Shown piece by piece: positions 58,441 through 64,000 of a DNA stretch of 64,000 nt. The stretch covers positions 83,305,183 to 83,369,182 of the forward strand of contig NC_079499.1 of NCBI RefSeq assembly GCF_030052815.1. Reading direction: 5' to 3'. Positions within the stretch are counted from its first letter, which is position 1. The number at the start of each line of letters is the position of its first letter. The stretch comes from Hevea brasiliensis. Its lineage: Eukaryota; Streptophyta; Magnoliopsida; Malpighiales; Euphorbiaceae. Position numbers and translations under genes: made by a program. Below the pieces are notes generated by a model. That model ran no database searches. It was given only the letters and a program-made list of their open reading frames with translations, and was not told the origin of the DNA.

Positions 58441-61384
58441 TGCAAACAGTTGAGGGAACTGTTGCCTCATCGTCTCTTCACTTTCCCAAGTTGCCTCCTC
58501 GGTGTTGTGGTGCCTCCAAAGCACTTTCACCAGTGGAATCTGCTTGTTTCTCAACTCTTTCACTTCCCGAGCTAGGTTTCGTAGAGGTTCTTCTTCATAT
58601 GTCAAATCCGGTTGTATTTCAATTTCTTCTCTGGAAATGACATGTGAAGGGTCTGAGCGGTATCTTCTAAGCATAGACACGTGGAACACATTGTGGATCT
58701 TGTCCAGCTCTGGTGGTAAAGCTAGCTTATAGGCCACTGGACCCACACGTTCAATGACTTCATATTGGCCAATGAACCTAGGGCTTAACTTACCTTTCCT
58801 TCCAAACCTCAATACCTTCTTCCATGGTGACACCTTGAGAAACACTTTGTCGCTAACCACATATTCTATTTCTTTCCTCTTCAGGTCGGCATAAGATTTT
58901 TGTCTGTCTGAGGCAACCTTTAAGTTGGCTTTGATTGATTTCACCTTCTCCTCAGCCTGTTTCACTGTGCAGCCCTACCGATTTGTCTTCGCCCAATTCA
59001 GTCCAAAGACTGCTGGAGTTCTACATTTTCTCCCATACGATTGCTTCATATGGGGCCATTTGGATGCTAGCTTGGTAGCTATTGTTGTATGCAAACTCGC
59101 TGGGAGGTATCTATCCCAACTTCCCTCAAACTCAATGACACAACTCCTCAGCATATCCTCAAGGACCTGACATATATTTCATGTTATTGTTATCATTTCT
59201 ATTCAATATTTGTATCAATTTCATTAGTTTCAATTGTTTACCTAGATTACTCTTTCTGATTGCCCATCCGTCTGAGGATGGAAAGCTGTGCTGAAATGGA
59301 GTTGTGTACCCAAGGACTCATGCAACTTCTTCCAGAATTTCGATGTAAACCTTGGGTCTCGATCAGATATGATAGAAAGTGGGATTCCATGCAGTCTAAC
59401 TATCTCACTGATATACAATTCTGCTAACTTCTCCAGTGAGTAGTCAGTCCTAACTGGCAGAAAGTGTGCTGACTTGGTCAATCTATCCACTATTACCCAT
59501 GCTGCATCATGCTTCTTCCGGGTGAGAGGTAGGCCACTTACAAAATCCATGGTGACCCGATCCCATTTCCATTCAGGTATGCGTATAGGCTGTAGCAAAC
59601 CCGATGGAACTTGATGTTCTGCCTTGACTTGCTGACATGTCAAGCATTTAGTCACATAGTCAGCTATGTCCCTCTTCATACCAGGCCACCAATACTGAAG
59701 CTTCAGGTCATGATACATCTTTGTACTTCCTGGGTGCATAGCATATACACTAGTGTGCGCCTCTTTCAGAATATTAGCTTTTAATTCCCCATCATCTGGT
59801 ACACACAGTCTTCCTTTGTAATACAGACACCCATCTGCTTTCACCTCATAGTCAGCTGCTTTTCCCTCTGGGATTTTGCTCATAATAGCCATTAGCTTCT
59901 CATCTACCTTCTGCCCATCTAGTATCTGCTGTAGCAGGTTTGGCCTCACTTGCAACTCAGCCAAAATAGCTCCATCTCGAATCAAAGATAGACGGGCATT
60001 CAATGATCTCAAAGCTGTGATGGATTTTCTGCTCAAAGCATCAGCAACTACATTTGCCTTCCCAGGATGGTAGTCGATTACACAATCATAATCCTTCAGG
60101 AACTCAATCCATCGTCTCTGTCTAAGGTTGAGCTCCTTCTGGGTTGGCAAGTATTTCAGGCTTTTGTGGTCTGTATAAATGTAGCACTTTTCACCATACA
60201 AGTAGTGCCTCCATATCTTTAGTGCGAAGATAATTGCCGCGAGCTCTAGATCATGGGTAGGGTAGTTCTGTTCATGTGGCCTTAGCTGCCTGGAAGCATA
60301 GGCGATCACTTTCCCCTCTTGCATCAATACACACCCTAAGCCATTATGTGAGGCATCACTGTAGACCACGAAGTCCTTTCCTGACACTGGCTGTGTTAAC
60401 ACTGGTGCCTCTATCAACATAGCCTTCAACTTCTCAAAACTGGTCTGACACTTGTCATTCCAGTCAAATCTAACATTCTTGTGTAACAACTTGGTCATTG
60501 GAGCAGCTATTAGGGAAAATCCCTTCACAAATCTTCTATAATACCCAGCTAGCCCCAAGAAGCTTCTGACTTCAGTTGTATTCCCGGGAGGCTTCCATTC
60601 CATCACTGCTTCTATTTTCTTGGGATCCACCCTAATCCCATCAGCTGACACTATGTGTCCAAGGAATGCAATTTCATTCAGCCAAAAGTCACACTTGGAC
60701 AACTTAGCATACAGCTTCTTTTCCCGCAGGGTTTGCAGAACAATCCTCAAATGTTCATCCTGTTCTTCCCTGGTCTTGGAGTACACCAGAATATCATCAA
60801 TAAAGACCACTACGAACCGATCCAGGTATGGATGGAAGATACGGTTCATAAGGACCATGAATGCCGCTGGTGCATTTGTTAGGCCAAAGGGCATCACCAG
60901 AAACTCATAATGCCCATACCGAGTCCTGAATGCAGTCTTGGGCACATCTACATCCTTCACTCTCAACTGATGATACCCTGATCTGAGATCAATCTTAGAA
61001 AATACTCCGCTTCTTCAACTGATCAAACAGATCATCAATTCTAGGCAACGAATATTTGTTCTTCACAGTCACTTTATTCAACTGCCGGTAGTCAATACAA
61101 AGTCTCAAAGTCCCATCCTTCTTTTTCACGAACAGCACTGGAGCTCCTCATGGTGACACACTGGGGTGTATGAACCCCTTATCCAGCAACTCTTGCAACT
61201 GAGTTTTCAATTCCCTCAATTCAGTAGGTGCCATCCTATAAGGAGCAATGGAAATGGGTGCTGTACCCGGCAGTGTCTCAATAGCAAATTCGACTTCCCT
61301 TTCTGGTGGCAAACCAGGCAACTCTTCAGGAAATACTTCTGGGAAGTCTCTCACTGTGGGTATGTCACTCAAGTTTGGCTTAGC
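58408..61384 (-). pseudogene. pol: B1 pol: RT, RNase H, integrase, chromodomain-like end
   Basis: RT begins with [20 protein letters not shown] and SPYR-type motifs near 61370. A TGA at about 61149 replaces the Trp before [13 protein letters not shown] one-base shift near 61010 disrupts the [14 protein letters not shown] region. From 60966 to 59242 the frame is open for 574 codons: [21 protein letters not shown] (RT catalytic), DASHNGLGC and [10 protein letters not shown] (RNase H), [11 protein letters not shown] and KCLTCQQVK (integrase zinc knuckle), [16 protein letters not shown] and HPQTDGQSE (DDE). It then stops at a TAG next to a possible 75-bp intron. The C-terminal part (about 59166-58408) has one or two frameshifts near 59090-58970, then KVSPWKKVLRFGRKGKLSPRF-type and VFHVSMLRRY motifs and PLVKVLWRHHNTEEATWE (chromodomain-like). 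Confidence 0.92.
59167..59241 (-). other. Possible 75-bp intron in B1 integrase
   Basis: On the minus strand this starts GTAAACAATTG and ends ATATATGTCAG. It separates codons for GQSERVI and VLEDMLR, which are contiguous (apart from one Gln codon) in A2. It is AT-rich, has in-frame stops, and fits GT..AG rules in phase 0. The preceding codon is TAG where CAG (Gln) is expected. Confidence 0.6.
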
Positions 61385-64000
61385 CTGTCACACCTTACCC
61401 CTCCGTAAGGCATAGCATGCTCCTGTAGAATACTTAATGAACTACCGAACTTCACCTACCGATAACTCATTAAGTACCATACAAGGGATTTTAAAACAAT
61501 TTTCTTACATTTTGGAAGTGGTGAGCATTTTGGTAAGAATTAAAAACCATTTATTTAAAGTTTAAATACTAGTAAAAATTTTTGTCCATTCAAATTTTGT
61601 CTCAAATTTTATAAAAATTTTGACAGAGTTCCCTCTGTATTTTGAGAAACCAGTTCTTCAAATACCTGTAAAAAGCACTTCCAAAACTATTTTACAACTC
61701 CCAACCTCCAATAATTCACAATTCAACTCAAGTCAATCCATTTCAAAACAGTTTCACAATCCAAGTCAAATTTGTCAACTCAGTAGGTTCAATAATTCCA
61801 TTCACAAAACATAAGGCAGAAAATCCATATGTACAAATATCAAATTTACAGAAGAAAATCTAAAATAATATTATTATAGTTTATTTACAACTGCTCAATT
61901 TACATTGATACTTATGACATTACAGTATTTACATCAAAATAACCATAAGGGTATAAAACAATACCCGCATAAAAAAGGGATCAAAAATATCTTGTCAATC
62001 CCGCACTCTCACTCGCTTTCTCCTTGCTTTTATCTCATGATAAGAAATTAAACTATCGCTGAGTATAAACATACTTAGTGGTGCACAATAAAGATTTAAA
62101 ATGCGATACATAAATCATTTATTGATGAAACATAATTTGAATACTTCACAATCACATTTCGCAAATATCAAAGCTCATAACAACTCATTTTGTCAAATAA
62201 TATATTAAACAACAGTTTAGTCAAACAATTGCATAAACACAGTGTTGCCAAAGTCGCACACAACTTAAGCCATGACACAAAATTTCCGATCAATGCCGTG
62301 TTGTACACCACGACAAAGCAATCTCAACCCCATTAATCGAAACCAATGAGGGAGGTGGCTAGCTAGCTAATGAGTACTCATCCGATCTACAACCTCAACT
62401 GGCAAGCCAGAGAGGGAGGAAAATAAACGATCTCAACCCCATAAATGGAGGAGGAATAATAAGTAATCACATGCTAAGTGTGAATCAAAAATTCGTTTCA
62501 AACATTTCATTCAAATATTGCATACAAAAATCAAATCCATTTCCAAAGTTACAATTTGATCACAAGGTGGCAACACAAAAGTTCATAAATTCATAATGCG
62601 TAATAAATCAATTTTTCAAGGATAAAATGCTTAAATAGGGTTTATTGTGCACAAACCCTGCGAGTCGCCCCTTAGCCTCGACTGCTTTCCTCGGTTCCTT
62701 CCCGAAATTCTTTTCAACTGAAACACAAAATTTTACAATGTTTCAGTACTATAACTTAACATAAATCCCAAAATAAATTTTAACTTCGCATTTACCTATT
62801 TCTAACGTGTTAAATTCGACGTTTTCGAACTTTTGTGTTTCGGGTTACTATTCACTGCACTATTTAAGTCAAATAATTGACTTTCTAAGGATTAATAGGT
62901 ATGGGAACTCCAACTTCACCCACATACCACATTTTGTTCATTAAACTTGTTGGTTTTGGTTACTTTTTCAAAGCATAGGTCATTTTGGCAAAATTGCCAA
63001 TTTTCGGTTTTGTGCTACGAAGTTGCACTATTCCATTGGTCGATCTACTGTTGGAATTTGACAAAACTTCCTTCATAGAAAATGTTCCTTATTGTCTTAA
63101 GTGTATTCTCATTTTTGGATCACCTCAATCGGAGTTTTGTAGCTCAAGTTATGGCCAAAATAAGTTTACTGTTCACGCAATCGCTCATACTGAGATTTTG
63201 GTGCTGGCAGATTTTTGGTCCAACTTTGGTTAACAATTTGATCAAGTTAAGTTCATAATTTGGTCTCACTTTCTTCATATGAAATGTTGTACTATGTCTT
63301 AGGTTTCTATCGGTTCAAGAATCTCCTAAATCCGAGTTTTCTAGAGAGAGTTATAACCATCCAAACATTGCTGCTCAATGAAAAATCTGCAGAATCTCAG
63401 TACAGTAAATTTAACTTTTCTCAATGATTTGAATGAGTTAATGGCCTAATTTGGGTTGGTGTTCTTCATGAAAGTTTTAGGTCTATATCATATCTAATTG
63501 CTGGTAAAATTTCAGGTCAATTTGACCAACCTAGCTCGAGTTATGACCAAATGAACAGTTACTGTTCATTTGGTCAGTTTGGTGCAGGGCAGCCTGCTAT
63601 CAATTCACTTTGGTCAATTGTTTCACCAAGTTTTCGTCAGTTTTTGGTCATTGTTCCTTAATGAAAATTGTGCTCTTTTATGTCTATTTTCATCTCCAAT
63701 TGGTGGCATATCAATTGGACTTGTAAAATTTGAGTTTTGGTCCTTCAAAGTGGGTTTGGTCATGCTGCCAAAGAAGATGACCATTGACCTACGAATTTAG
63801 CTAAAATTTCCACCATTCCCATACACTTTATTTGGTCCTAATTGATCATTATTTCATTTCACAATAGGTCAAATATGCCATTTATGCATTTCCCAATTTT
63901 TGGTTCATAAACCCTTGCATTGAAACCCTAAACTCACTAACTCTTGCATTTAACCATAACTAGTGCACTTAACCTTAACCATTCAACTAATCAAAGCTTT
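61385..64000 (-). mobile_element. Gypsy LTR (family A variant), cut by window end
   Basis: It starts TGTCACACCTTACCCCTCCG, the inverted 3' terminus of family A LTRs, and continues through the hairpin (62059-62078), the CCTCATTGG minisatellite region (62320-62460), repeats of TGACCAAATGAACAG type and a dyad at 63694-63720. It interrupts B1 pol before RT. Whether it is solo or part of a full element lies outside the window. Confidence 0.85.
62059..62078 (-). other. LTR hairpin, right-edge LTR
   Basis: Minus strand CTAAGTAT / ATACTCAG with GTTT loop, eight positions with one mismatch, CAC before and CGATAG after. A TTTATGTATCGC TATA-like word lies about 30 bp upstream. Confidence 0.55.

Larger units (their letters stand above)
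55265..61384 (-). mobile_element. B1: Ty3/Gypsy element, 3' LTR and pol, truncated by a later LTR
   Basis: Minus strand: pol at 61384-58408, polypurine tract, 3' LTR 58396-55265. The 5' half (protease, gag, 5' LTR) lies beyond the family A LTR that begins at 61385, or is lost. LTR family B, pol close to A2 and of Tekay/Del type. Confidence 0.9.

Overview
This is a gene-free, repeat-dense stretch of a plant nuclear genome, almost certainly a eudicot. The evidence is strongly AT-rich DNA, Ty3/Gypsy elements of the Tekay/Del type primed by initiator Met-tRNA, a Ty1/Copia gag fragment, a CACTA transposase relic, hAT-type elements and two TRIMs. I see no convincing host gene, tRNA or complete rRNA gene. 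The species cannot be fixed from the sequence.

Layout, left to right. 1-1077: two opposed pieces of Gypsy LTRs (family B). 1078-2357 and about 13574-14850: a minus-strand Copia relic (gag, primer site, LTR), split by element A1. 2363-13570: A1, a Gypsy element with 3.9-4.4 kb LTRs and TSD GGTTG, carrying gag but almost no pol; a TRIM (7545-7936, TSD ATTTT) sits in its gag. 14850-23334: gene-free DNA with local tandem repeats, split by a 4.1 kb solo LTR (16881-20995, TSD ATTTT). 23335-38925: a small LTR-like element (TSD TTATT) that received a hAT-like element (23629-25585) and then A2 (25723-37942, TSD ATAAG), a minus-strand Gypsy element with a near-complete but broken gag-pol.

39798-50560: a CACTA transposase pseudogene split by a four-level nest: CACTA, then a family B LTR (42381-49513, TSD ATACA), then a family A LTR (44937-49289, TSD TGATG), then a second TRIM (47128-47659, TSD TGTGC). 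51945-53868: a second hAT-like copy in opposite orientation with a perfect 8-bp TSD. 55265-61384: B1, the 3' LTR and pol of another minus-strand Gypsy element. It is cut at 61385 by a further family A LTR that runs off the window.

The main theme I found is borrowed small-RNA-gene promoter parts. The Gypsy LTRs carry a block matching the internal promoter region of plant 5S rRNA about 180 bp from the LTR start. Both TRIMs, the small LTR and the hAT-like elements carry the upstream element of plant snRNA genes (consensus RTCCCACATCG) before a TATA box. The gap is exactly 24 bp in the TRIMs and the small LTR, the U6/U3-like spacing, and 33-36 bp in the hAT-like copies. Near the inferred transcription start, the big LTRs share a hairpin whose paired bases co-vary between families. 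These are sequence observations; transcription has not been shown.
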